From NCBI RefSeq assembly GCF_052078665.1, contig NZ_JBQJIK010000001.1, forward strand, positions 140,072 through 204,071: a DNA stretch of 64,000 nucleotides, written 5' to 3'. The DNA comes from Inquilinus sp052078665 (lineage in GTDB: Bacteria > Pseudomonadota > Alphaproteobacteria > DSM-16000 > Inquilinaceae). Below, in pieces: positions 1 through 7,568 of the stretch (the stretch's first letter is position 1; each line of letters starts with the position of its first letter). The notes under the pieces were generated by a model. That model was not told the origin of the DNA, did not search any database, and saw only the letters and a list, made by a program, of their open reading frames with translations. The position numbers were made by a program, and so were the translations under genes.

Positions 1-982
1 AGGGGTCGATCTCGACCACCCAGTCGAAGCGGTGCGCCTCGTTCGGCTCGCGCTCGTAGTGGAAGCGGTCGTGGAACCGGCCCCAGCCATAGCCGTCCTC
101 GGCCTCGTCGGCGCCATAGCGGGCCAGCAGCGCAGCGTGCTGGGACTTGGCCGGGTCGCCGCCGAACCAGCCGTCGAAGCCCTCCTCGCAGGACAGCACG
201 GTGCCCCAGGGCGTCATGCCGCCGTTGCAGTTGTCGAAGGTGCCGAGCACGGTGCGCCCCTCCGGATCCGCGGCGGTGCGCATCAGCGGGTGGCCCGCGG
301 CGGGGCCGGAGATCCGGATCGGCGTCGCCGGCGTGATCCGGCGGGCGTAGCGGCTGCCGGGCACCACCTGCCAGCCCGTGCCGTCGTCCCGCACCTCGAT
401 CACCGAGCAGCCGATGGCGGCCATGGTGACCGCCACCTGGGCCTCGGTCAGCTTTTCGCCGGCGTCGTCCTCGGTCAGGCCGGGCCACATCAGCTGCGGG
501 TTCGGATACTCGTGGTTCACGAACAGCAGCCCGTGGTCGGACCCGCCCGACCCGATCGGCAGCGGCAGGTAGACCAGCAGGTCGTTGTTGATGCCGAACT
601 GCCGCTCGGCCGCCGCCGCGGTCATCGCGGCGGGGTCGAACTCCGGCGCGTCCGTCAGCACCTTGTCGCCCCAGCGGATCAGCACCCGGCGGTCGTAGCC
701 GGCGGCGATGTGGTCGCGCTCGTCCATCACCCGCGCCAGTTCGGCGAAGCTTGCGCTGCTCTCGGCCGCCTCGGCGCGCCCGCCGGGCAGGGCCAGGGCG
801 GCAACGGTAGCGGCGGAACCGAGCAACAGGCCGCGGCGCGACAGGCTGGCCCGCACCAGGGCGGACAGCGGCGGCGCCTCGACCGCGGCGGTGCGCCGGA
901 CCACCCGGCCCTTGTCGGTGGTGGCATAGCGGCCGGCGGGCAGGCCGGCGAGGCGGCGCCGGGCGCGGAGGCGCTTGGTCAT
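1..982 (-). CDS. PhoX-family (DUF839) secreted phosphatase, 3' end beyond window
   Basis: The gene reads leftward off the window edge, so only the first 327 codons are visible. The product begins MTKRLRARRRLAGLPAGRY and has a twin-arginine motif (SRRGLLLGSAA) near residue 50 followed by a hydrophobic stretch and an Ala-rich cleavage region, so it is probably Tat-exported. Downstream are stretches typical of PhoX/DUF839 proteins: the NNDLLVYLPL region, LLFVNHEYPNP, and the WGTVLSCEEGFDGWF segment, whose acidic residues contribute to the Ca/Fe cofactor site in PhoX. The family are periplasmic phosphatases that release phosphate from organic esters. The start follows from the Tat signal. The catalytic C-terminal part is outside the window, so activity cannot be judged. 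Confidence 0.85.
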   Translation of the reverse strand, partial: MTKRLRARRRLAGLPAGRYATTDKGRVVRRTAAVEAPPLSALVRASLSRRGLLLGSAATVAALALPGGRAEAAESSASFAELARVMDERDHIAAGYDRRVLIRWGDKVLTDAPEFDPAAMTAAAAERQFGINNDLLVYLPLPIGSGGSDHGLLFVNHEYPNPQLMWPGLTEDDAGEKLTEAQVAVTMAAIGCSVIEVRDDGTGWQVVPGSRYARRITPATPIRISGPAAGHPLMRTAADPEGRTVLGTFDNCNGGMTPWGTVLSCEEGFDGWFGGDPAKSQHAALLARYGADEAEDGYGWGRFHDRFHYEREPNEAHRFDWVVEIDP

Positions 983-1077
983 GGTGGATCCTGGCTGGAG
1001 CGGACGCGGGATCCTCCGCCGGCTCGGCGATGGCCGGGTGACGGCGCGGTGAAGTTTTGATGACGGCGCGGTGTCCG

Positions 1078-1812
1078 TCAGCGCTCCGGGAATTCGCCCG
1101 CCAGCAGCGCCTCGACCAGCTCCGGCACCAGGTTTGTCGCGGGGCCCTGGCGGCGGATGTGGAACAGGCCGGAGGCCTGGCCCGGCTCCAGGTTCAACTC
1201 GACCGTCAGGGCCCGGGCGTCCAGCGCCTGGTGGACGAAGGCGGCGGCCGGGTAGACGGTGCCGGAGGTGCCGATCGACACGAACAGGCGGCAGCCGGCC
1301 AGCGCCGCCTCGATCTCGGCCATCGCCAGCGGCATCTCGCCGAACCAAACCACGTCGGGCCGCATCCCGCCGGCCTCGCCGCAGCCGGGGCAGGGGGTGT
1401 CGACCGACAGGTCGCCGGCCCAGGCGCGGCTGGCGCCGCAGGACAGGCAACGGGCGTGGTTCAGCTGCCCGTGCATGTGGATCAGCCGGCGGCTGCCGCC
1501 GCGCTCATGCAGATCGTCGACATTCTGGGTGACCAGCAGCACCGGGCCCGGCCAGTCGCGCTCGAGCCGCGCCAGCGCCGCATGTGCCGCGTTGGGCTGC
1601 ACCGCGGGGTCGGCCAAAGTGCGGCGGCGGGCGTTGTAGAAGCCGTGCACCCGGTCCGGATCGCGCTCGAAGGCCTCGGGCGTGGCCACATCCTCCAGCC
1701 GCACGCGGGTCCACACCCCGCCGGCGTCGCGGAAGGTGTCGAGGCCGCTCTCCTTCGAGATGCCGGCCCCGGTCAGGATCACGATCGGATCGCCGGGTTC
1801 GATTCGTCTCAT
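1078..1812 (-). CDS. cobB: NAD-dependent protein deacylase (sirtuin, CobB type)
   Basis: 244 aa, full length for a bacterial class III sirtuin. Visible motifs: NAD-binding GAGISKESGLDTFR at residues 15-28, QNVDDLHERGG at 96-106, catalytic His114 in HMHGQL, and a zinc tetrad from CLSC (122-125) and CPGC (141-144). Tyr59 and Arg62 in FYNARRR match the Tyr-x-x-Arg pair that lets E. coli CobB remove succinyl as well as acetyl groups from lysine. The likely role is cytoplasmic lysine deacylation, including reactivation of acyl-CoA synthetases; a propionyl-CoA synthetase is encoded in this same window at 60.2-62.1 kb. The start is the ATG at 1812. It is transcribed in the direction of the PhoX gene, 95 bp upstream of it, and divergent from the EcsC-like gene. 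Confidence 0.93.
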   Translation of the reverse strand: MRRIEPGDPIVILTGAGISKESGLDTFRDAGGVWTRVRLEDVATPEAFERDPDRVHGFYNARRRTLADPAVQPNAAHAALARLERDWPGPVLLVTQNVDDLHERGGSRRLIHMHGQLNHARCLSCGASRAWAGDLSVDTPCPGCGEAGGMRPDVVWFGEMPLAMAEIEAALAGCRLFVSIGTSGTVYPAAAFVHQALDARALTVELNLEPGQASGLFHIRRQGPATNLVPELVEALLAGEFPER

Positions 1813-1887
1813 CCGTCGATGATGATGGCGCCGGGGCCGCGGCTCAACGGCCCTTGTCGACGCGCCGCGGCCCCCAATCTGTTGCGT

Positions 1888-2718
1888 ATGACCGACGCGG
1901 CCCTTCCCGTCCCGCTGTCCCTGTCGCCCGATGCCATGGCCGATCTGGCCGCGGCCAAGGCGGTGCTCGACCAGGATTCGCTGGTGGCGCGGCTGTCGGC
2001 CCTGGCCGGGACACCGGTCGAGGCGCTGAAGCGCAACCTGCCGGCCGGGGTGCAGGCCGCCCTCGACAGCGCCGTCCGCCGCGCCCTGACCGCGGCGCTG
2101 AAGGCGGCGCTGCGCAGCGGCCCCGGCCGCCGGATGCCGCGCGGGCCCGAGGCCTGGCTGCATCGCGGCCTGGCTGCGGCCAGCGGTGCCGCCGGCGGCG
2201 GCTTCGGCCTGCCCGGCACGCTGCTGGAGCTGCCGGTCTCCACCGGCCTGCTGCTGCGCCAGATCGCGGCCGAGGCCGCGGCGGCGGGCGAGGACCCGGC
2301 CAGCCCCGAGACCGCGATCGAATGCCTGAAGGTCTTCGCCATGGGCCGGCCCGACCCGTCCGACGATTCGGTCGAGACCGGCTATCTCGCCACCCGGATC
2401 GCGCTGGCCCGGGTGGTGCCGAACGCGACCGCCACGGTGATGCCGCGGCTGGTCTCGATGGTCGCCGCCCGGTTCAGCGGCCCGGTGCAGCTGAAGCTGT
2501 CGGCCCAGGCCGCCCCGGTGCTGGGCGCCGCCGCCGGCGCCATGGTCAACCTCGCCTTCCTGGAGCATTTCCGGCGCCTGGCGCGGGCCCATTTCACCGT
2601 GCGGCGGCTGGAGCGGACCCACGGCGCCGCGGCGGTGCGACTGGCCTATGAGACCCTGCGGCCGACCCTGCCGCCGCCGGACCTGACGGCGCTGCCGAAG
2701 AGGCGCGGCCGTGCTTGA
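1888..2718 (+). CDS. EcsC family protein
   Basis: 276 aa from the ATG at 1888 (MTDAALPVPLSLSP). The central part (RGLAAASGAAGGGFGLPGTLLELPVSTGLLLRQIA, split across residues about 95-130) is the Gly/Ala-rich amphipathic region of EcsC-like proteins, and GAAAGAMVNLAFLEHFRRLARAHF near the C-terminus fits the same family. EcsC was named from the Bacillus ecs operon, but its biochemical role remains unclear. There is no signal peptide and two weakly hydrophobic stretches, so membrane association is possible. An in-frame ATG near 1819 would add about 23 residues, but they are Arg/Pro-rich and look non-coding. Divergent from cobB. Confidence 0.75.
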   Translation: MTDAALPVPLSLSPDAMADLAAAKAVLDQDSLVARLSALAGTPVEALKRNLPAGVQAALDSAVRRALTAALKAALRSGPGRRMPRGPEAWLHRGLAAASGAAGGGFGLPGTLLELPVSTGLLLRQIAAEAAAAGEDPASPETAIECLKVFAMGRPDPSDDSVETGYLATRIALARVVPNATATVMPRLVSMVAARFSGPVQLKLSAQAAPVLGAAAGAMVNLAFLEHFRRLARAHFTVRRLERTHGAAAVRLAYETLRPTLPPPDLTALPKRRGRA

Positions 2719-2830
2719 CCCGGCAGGCATAATTATCAGATAAAAATTGTTATATAAGTCTACATGACATAGGGATATGTAAATTAGCAGATCGCGCGAC
2801 CGCGCGCCGTTCTGACTGCCCGAGGCTGCC
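2719..2830 (+). promoter_or_regulatory. AT-rich promoter region of the dioxygenase gene
   Basis: About 65 bp (roughly 2727-2792) are strikingly AT-rich in an otherwise very GC-rich window and contain several A/T runs (ataattatcagataaaaa, gttatataagt). It directly precedes the dioxygenase gene and most likely holds its promoter. A Shine-Dalgarno-like gagg lies just before the ATG at 2831. No clear operator was found. Confidence 0.45.
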
Positions 2831-3862
2831 ATGACCACCGACACGCTCGCCTTGCCGCTGCTCGACCTGTCCCGGCTCGATGCCGGCCCGGCGGCGCGCC
2901 AGGCCTTCCTGGATCAGCTGCGCGCGGCGGCGCGGGATGTCGGCTTCTTCTATCTCCGCGGCCATGGCGTGCCGGAGGCGCTGGTGGCGCAGGTGAAGGC
3001 CGAGGCGCGCCGCTTCTTCGCGCTGTCGGAGGCCGACAAGCTGGCGATCGAGATGGTGCATTCGCCGCATTTCCGCGGCTACACCCGCGCCGCTTGGGAG
3101 CGGACGCGCGGCGAGCCTGACTGGCGCGAGCAGTTCGACATCGGGGCGGAGCGGACGGCGATTCCGCAGGGGCCGGGCGTGCCGCCGTGGCTGCGGCTGC
3201 AGGGCCCGAACCAGTGGCCGGCGGCGCAGCCGGAGCTGAAGACCGCGCTGCTGCGCTGGCAGGCGGAGCTGACCCGGGTGGCGATCCGCCTGCTCGAGGC
3301 CTTCGCCGCAGCGCTGGGCCAGGGCGAGGACGCGCTGGCGCCGATCTATGGCGACACGCCGAACCAGCACATCAAGATCATCCGCTACCCGGGCCGCGAG
3401 GCCACCGGCAGCAGCCAGGGCGTCGGCGCGCACAAGGATTCCGGCTTCCTCACGCTGCTGCTGCAGGACACCCAGCGCGGCCTGCAGGTCGAGGGCGAGG
3501 ACGGGCGCTGGATCGACGCCGAGCCGGTGCCGGGCACCTTCGTGGTCAATATCGGCGAGCTGCTGGAGCTGGCGACCAACGGCTATCTCCGCGCCACGGT
3601 GCACCGGGTGATCACGCCGCCGGCCGGCACCGACCGGCTGTCGGTCGCCTTCTTCCTCGGTGCCCGGCTCGACGCCACCGTGCCGCTGCTCGACCTGCCG
3701 CCGACCCTGGCGGCGGAGGCGCGCGGCCCGGCCAGCGACCCGCAGAACCCGCTGTTCCACGATGTCGGCCCGAACTACCTGAAGGGCCGGCTGCGCTCGC
3801 ACCCCGACGTGGCGCAGCGCCACTACGCCGACATCCTGGCGGGGCAAGCCGCCGCCACCTGA
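2831..3862 (+). CDS. Fe(II)/2-oxoglutarate-dependent dioxygenase, isopenicillin N synthase family
   Basis: 343 aa. The N-terminal DIOX_N region includes VGFFYLRGHGVPEALV. The 2OG-FeII_Oxy domain has the facial triad: His201 and Asp203 in GAHKDSGFLTLL and His258 in ATVHRVI. Arg269 and Ser271 in DRLSVAFF match the R-x-S motif that holds the 2-oxoglutarate carboxylate. The family catalyses hydroxylation or oxidative ring chemistry on small molecules; the substrate cannot be read from the sequence. The gene appears monocistronic. The LysR gene on the other strand ends just downstream at 3890. Confidence 0.85.
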   Translation: MTTDTLALPLLDLSRLDAGPAARQAFLDQLRAAARDVGFFYLRGHGVPEALVAQVKAEARRFFALSEADKLAIEMVHSPHFRGYTRAAWERTRGEPDWREQFDIGAERTAIPQGPGVPPWLRLQGPNQWPAAQPELKTALLRWQAELTRVAIRLLEAFAAALGQGEDALAPIYGDTPNQHIKIIRYPGREATGSSQGVGAHKDSGFLTLLLQDTQRGLQVEGEDGRWIDAEPVPGTFVVNIGELLELATNGYLRATVHRVITPPAGTDRLSVAFFLGARLDATVPLLDLPPTLAAEARGPASDPQNPLFHDVGPNYLKGRLRSHPDVAQRHYADILAGQAAAT

Positions 3863-3889
3863 ACGCGCCGAAACGCGACGTCTCAGCCG

Positions 3890-4798
3890 TCAGCCGCGAC
3901 TGGCGGCCAGGTTGTCGGCGCGGATGAAGTCGATGAAGGCGCGCAGCGCCGCCGGCATCTGGCGCTGGCGCGGATAGTACAGGAAGAAGCCCGGGAAGGG
4001 CGGCGTCCAGTCCTGCAGCAGCGGGACCAGCCGTCCCTCCACCAACTCCGCCGCGACCATACCCTCGAACACGAAGGCCAGGCCGGCGCCGTCCAGCGCC
4101 GACCGGATGATCAGCCACTGCTCGTCGACGATCAGCGGCCCGGCGGGCGGAACCGTCAGCTCCCGCCCGTCCTGCTCGAACTCCCAGGCATAGACCGCGC
4201 CACTGGGGAAGCGGTAGCCGATGCAGCGGTGCTCGGCCAGGTCGCGCGGCGTCTGCGGCGGCGGCCGACCGGCGAGATAGGCCGGGGCGGCGACCACGAT
4301 CATCCGCTGCTCGCCGCCGAAGCGCACGGCCACCATGTCGCGCTCCAGCTGCTCGCCCAGGCGGATGCCGGCGTCGAAGCCGCTGGCGACGACGTCGACC
4401 AGCGCGCTGTCGACCGCGATCTCCAGCCGGATGTCGGGATAGGCGGCCAGGAAGCGCGCCACCATCGGCGCCAGCACCAGCGCCGCCGCCGGGATCGACG
4501 CGTTGATCTTCAGCGTGCCGGCCGGGCTGTGGCGAAACTGGTTCACCTCCTCCACCGCGTCGGCGATGTCGCGGAAGGCGGGCTGCAGCCGCGCCAGCAG
4601 CCGCTCCCCGGCCTCGGACGGGTTGACGCTGCGGGTGGTGCGGTTCAACAGCCGCACGCCCAGCCGCTCCTCCAGCCCGCGGATCGCATGGCTGACGGCG
4701 GAGGCGGAGACGCCCAACTCGATCGCCGCGCGGCGGAAGCTGCGATGCCGGGCCACGACGGCGAAGGCGGCCAGCTCGGGCAGGTCGGGGCGGGCCAT
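3890..4798 (-). CDS. LysR family transcriptional regulator
   Basis: 302 aa, full length. An N-terminal winged helix-turn-helix (about residues 5-62: LAAFAVVARHRSFRRAA, then SASAVSHAIRGLEERLGVRLLNRTTR) is followed by a PBP-like effector domain. This is the subtype common in alphaproteobacteria that sits beside oxidoreductase genes. It is divergent from the aldo/keto reductase gene with 128 bp between the two starts, so the likely target is that gene and itself. The effector is unknown. Confidence 0.9.
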   Translation of the reverse strand: MARPDLPELAAFAVVARHRSFRRAAIELGVSASAVSHAIRGLEERLGVRLLNRTTRSVNPSEAGERLLARLQPAFRDIADAVEEVNQFRHSPAGTLKINASIPAAALVLAPMVARFLAAYPDIRLEIAVDSALVDVVASGFDAGIRLGEQLERDMVAVRFGGEQRMIVVAAPAYLAGRPPPQTPRDLAEHRCIGYRFPSGAVYAWEFEQDGRELTVPPAGPLIVDEQWLIIRSALDGAGLAFVFEGMVAAELVEGRLVPLLQDWTPPFPGFFLYYPRQRQMPAALRAFIDFIRADNLAASRG

Positions 4799-4926
4799 TG
4801 CTGAACCTCGTTCATCGGCTCATGCGCATGTCTACGGATTATCGCATGATCGTCCAACTCCCATTCTCCTGTCGTGCCGCATCGGTCCAGCGCGACCGAG
4901 CGGCCTCGAAAGGCAAGGAGAACACC

Positions 4927-5916
4927 ATGGACAGACGCTCTCTCGGCCAGGACGGCACCACCGTCTCCGCCATCGGCCTCGGCTGCATGGGCATGTCCGA
5001 ATTCTACGGCCCGCGCGACGACGTGCAGTCGCTCGACACCCTCGCCGCGGCGTTGGAGCACGGCGTCGACCTCCTCGACACCGCCGACATGTACGGGGCG
5101 GGTCACAATGAGGAGCTGATCGGCCGCTTCCTGAAAGGCCGGCGCGACCAGGTGGTGCTGGCCACCAAGTTCGGCATCGTGCGCGAGCCTGGCGTCGCCG
5201 GGCGGCGGGTCGACAACTCCCCGGCCTATATCCGGGCCGCGGCCGAGGCCTCGCTGCGGCGCCTCGGCACCGAAATCATCGACCTCTACTACATGCACCG
5301 CCGCAACCCGCAGGTGCCGATCGAGGAGACGGTCGGCGCCATGGCCGAGTTGGTGTCGGCGGGCAAGGTGCGGCAGATCGGCCTGTCCGAGATCTCGGTC
5401 GACACGCTGCGCCGGGCCCATGCGGTGCATCCGATCGCAGCGGTGCAGAGCGAGTATTCGCTGTGGACCCGCGATCCGGAGCGGAACGGGGTGCTCGAGG
5501 CCTGCCGCGACCTGGGAACCACCTTCGTCGCCTATTCGCCGCTCGGCCGCGCCTTCCTGGCCGGCGCGGTGACCGACACCTCGTCCCTGGCCGCGGATGA
5601 CTTCCGCCGGGTCAATCCGCGCTTCGCCGGGGACGCGCTGGTGCAGAACCGGCGCCTGGCCGAGGCGCTGACGGATTTCGCCTTCGATCTGGGCGCCAAG
5701 CCGGCCCAGGTGGCGCTGGCCTGGCTGTTGGCCAGGCAGGACAACGTCGTGCCGATCCCGGGCACCAAGCGCCGCGCCTATCTGGCGGAAAACGCCGCGG
5801 CCGCGTCGATCCGGCTGACGGCGGAGCAGGTGGCGGCGCTGGATGCCCTGTTCGCGCCCGATGCCATCGCCGGCGCCCGCTACAGCGAAGAGGGCATGAA
5901 AGGCGTCGGGCTGTAA
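4927..5916 (+). CDS. Aldo/keto reductase
   Basis: 329 aa from the ATG at 4927, chosen because aaggag lies at a good distance upstream; the frame stays open further 5' but without a convincing start. The catalytic tetrad is complete: Asp51 and Tyr56 in LLDTADMYGAG, Lys81 in LATKFGI and His124 in DLYYMHRRNP. The C-terminal IPGTKRRAYLAENAAA motif binds the NADPH adenosine phosphate. Members of this group (YakC/AKR13-like) reduce aldehydes and ketones in the cytoplasm. Regulation is probably by the divergent LysR gene. Confidence 0.92.
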   Translation: MDRRSLGQDGTTVSAIGLGCMGMSEFYGPRDDVQSLDTLAAALEHGVDLLDTADMYGAGHNEELIGRFLKGRRDQVVLATKFGIVREPGVAGRRVDNSPAYIRAAAEASLRRLGTEIIDLYYMHRRNPQVPIEETVGAMAELVSAGKVRQIGLSEISVDTLRRAHAVHPIAAVQSEYSLWTRDPERNGVLEACRDLGTTFVAYSPLGRAFLAGAVTDTSSLAADDFRRVNPRFAGDALVQNRRLAEALTDFAFDLGAKPAQVALAWLLARQDNVVPIPGTKRRAYLAENAAAASIRLTAEQVAALDALFAPDAIAGARYSEEGMKGVGL

Positions 5917-5963
5917 CCTTTGGTCGCCTTGCCGCCTGGGTGTGTCCCGACTATCCAGGCGGC

Positions 5964-6428
5964 ATGAGCATCCTGTTCGTCTGCACCGGCAACATCTGCC
6001 GCTCGCCGACCGCCGAGGCGGTGATGCGGGCCAGGCTCGCCGCCGCCCACCTGGACCATGCGGTCGCCAGCGCCGGCACCCAGGGCTTCCATGCCGGCGA
6101 GCCGCCGCACGCCCCGGCGATCCGGGCGGCGGCGGCCCGCGGCTACGACCTGCTGCCGCTGCGCGCCCGCAAGCTGGAGCGGGCGGATTTCCGCCGCTTC
6201 GACCTGCTGCTGGCGATGGACCGCGGCCATCTCGACCGGATGCGCCGCCTGGCCGTCGCCGGCCCCGGCCGGATCGGCCTGTTCCTCGATCACGCGCCGG
6301 GGCTGGAGGGGCGGGACGTGCCCGACCCCTATTACGGCGGCAGCGCCGATTTCGAGCTTGTTCTGGACCTGGTCGAGGCCGGCTGCGACGGGCTGGTCGC
6401 GGCGCTGCGCGAAGGGCGGCTGGGTTAG
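5964..6428 (+). CDS. Low molecular weight protein-tyrosine phosphatase family protein
   Basis: 154 aa. The P-loop C-x5-R-S is at residues 7-14 (CTGNICRS) immediately after the start, as in all LMW-PTPs, and the general-acid DPYYGG loop is near the C-terminus, so the active site is complete. The start ATG at 5964 puts the P-loop at the normal position; an in-frame upstream ATG would add a short unrelated leader. It lies 47 bp after the aldo/keto reductase and may be co-transcribed. It could be a tyrosine phosphatase or an arsenate-reductase-like member; no ars genes are nearby, so phosphatase is favoured. Confidence 0.88.
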   Translation: MSILFVCTGNICRSPTAEAVMRARLAAAHLDHAVASAGTQGFHAGEPPHAPAIRAAAARGYDLLPLRARKLERADFRRFDLLLAMDRGHLDRMRRLAVAGPGRIGLFLDHAPGLEGRDVPDPYYGGSADFELVLDLVEAGCDGLVAALREGRLG

Positions 6429-6437
6429 GTGCCTCTT

Positions 6438-6863
6438 TCAGCTCGGCACGTTGCCCGGGGCGTACTGCGCCGCGAATTCCGCTGTCGGGGCGATCGGCTT
6501 GATGACGTCGATCAGCACGCCGTTCGGATCCCGGGTGATGAAGTGGCGCTGGCCGAAATCCTCGTCGCGCAGCTCCAGCAGGATCGGCAGCCCGGCCGCC
6601 TTCAGCCGCTCGTACTCCGTGTCGACATCCTCCACTTCGAAGTTCAGCAGCAGCCCGGAGACCCGGCCGCGGCCGACCGCGGGGATGGTGTCATGGCTGC
6701 CGTCGATGACGGCCAGGTTGACCTGAGCATCCTCGGCCGACTGCAGATGGACGTACCAATCGACCTCGAACAGCGGCCGGAACCCGAAGTGCCGGACATA
6801 GAAGGCGGCGGTCGCCGCGACGTCCGACGTCATGATCACGGGATTGTAGCCGGTGGTCTTCAT
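6438..6863 (-). CDS. VOC (glyoxalase/bleomycin-resistance) superfamily protein
   Basis: 141 aa from the ATG at 6863 with a ggagg ribosome-binding site. The single-chain VOC fold is recognisable from paired beta-alpha-beta-beta-beta units: NPVIMTSDVAATAAFYVRHFG at the N-terminus and a second unit around VEDVDTEYERLKAAGLPI, with FITRDPNGVLIDVIKP at the end. A Glu/His metal set is not obvious, so catalytic activity is uncertain. It is divergent from a TetR gene and the region between carries two identical operator-like copies, so it is very probably the TetR target. A detoxification or resistance role is inferred. Confidence 0.85.
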   Translation of the reverse strand: MKTTGYNPVIMTSDVAATAAFYVRHFGFRPLFEVDWYVHLQSAEDAQVNLAVIDGSHDTIPAVGRGRVSGLLLNFEVEDVDTEYERLKAAGLPILLELRDEDFGQRHFITRDPNGVLIDVIKPIAPTAEFAAQYAPGNVPS

Positions 6864-6888
6864 GGACTTTTCCTCCAGAGCAGATAAG

Positions 6889-6934
6889 CATACAGGCTGC
6901 ATGTTTTTCTAATTAACATACAGGCTGCATGTAT
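6889..6934. promoter_or_regulatory. Two identical operator copies between the VOC and TetR genes
   Basis: The 16-bp sequence catacaggctgcatgt occurs twice, at 6889-6904 and 6917-6932, 28 bp apart start to start. Each copy is a near-palindrome (acataca-ggc-tgcatgt), as expected for a TetR dimer site. The second copy runs up to the TetR ATG at 6933, so that transcript would be leaderless or nearly so. The AT-rich tttttctaatta between the copies may hold a -10 element. Confidence 0.75.
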
Positions 6935-7568
6935 GCAACAGACGGATCGGCGGACCAATCGGGACCGGTCGGACCGCACCCAGGCCGCGCTGATCGCGGC
7001 GGCGCGCGGGCTGTTCATCGAGCGCGGCTATGCCGAGACGGGAACGCCGGAGCTGGTGGCCGCAGCCGGCGTCACCCGCGGGGCGCTGTACCATCACTTC
7101 GCCGACAAGCAGGCGCTGTTCCAGGCCGTGATCGAGGCGGAGGCCGCGGCGGTGGCCGAGGAGATCGAGCGCGCCACCCCGGCCGATCTGCCGCCGCTCG
7201 AGGCGCTGATGGAGGGCGGCGACGCCTTCCTCCAGGCCATGGCGGTGCCGGGGCGCACCCGGCTGCTGCTGGTCGAAGCTCCGGCCGTGCTGGGCCGCGA
7301 GAGGCTGGACGAGATCGACGCCCGGCACGGCGGCCGGACGCTGCGCGAAGGGCTGGCGGCGGCGATGGCGGCGGGGGCGCTGCGCCCCCTGCCGCTGGAT
7401 GCCGCCGCCTGGCTGCTGGGTGCCGCCTATGACCGCGCGGCGCTCGCCATCGTCGGCGGGGCCGACCCGGCGGAGTGCCGCGCGGTGCTGGCGGCGCTGG
7501 TCGACGGCCTCACGCCTCCGCCGTCTGCGCCCGGCGCGACCGGCCCGGGCCGAAGATCGCGAAGCTGA
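6933..7568 (+). CDS. TetR/AcrR family transcriptional regulator
   Basis: 211 aa. The N-terminal TetR helix-turn-helix runs from about residue 13 to 60 (TQAALIAAARGLFIERGYAETGTPELVAAAGVTRGALYHHF, in parts); the GALYHHFADKQALF recognition region is canonical. The C-terminal ligand domain is divergent, as usual. There is no Shine-Dalgarno sequence because an operator copy abuts the ATG. It probably represses itself and the divergent VOC gene. Its 3' end overlaps the convergent MFS gene by 59 bp. Confidence 0.92.
   Translation: MQQTDRRTNRDRSDRTQAALIAAARGLFIERGYAETGTPELVAAAGVTRGALYHHFADKQALFQAVIEAEAAAVAEEIERATPADLPPLEALMEGGDAFLQAMAVPGRTRLLLVEAPAVLGRERLDEIDARHGGRTLREGLAAAMAAGALRPLPLDAAAWLLGAAYDRAALAIVGGADPAECRAVLAALVDGLTPPPSAPGATGPGRRSRS

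Noticed and set aside
32..1060. A 342-codon open frame on the plus strand over the PhoX-type gene
   Set aside because: It is Arg/Ala/Gly-rich without any domain, antisense to a convincing Tat-exported phosphatase; long shadow frames are expected at this GC content.
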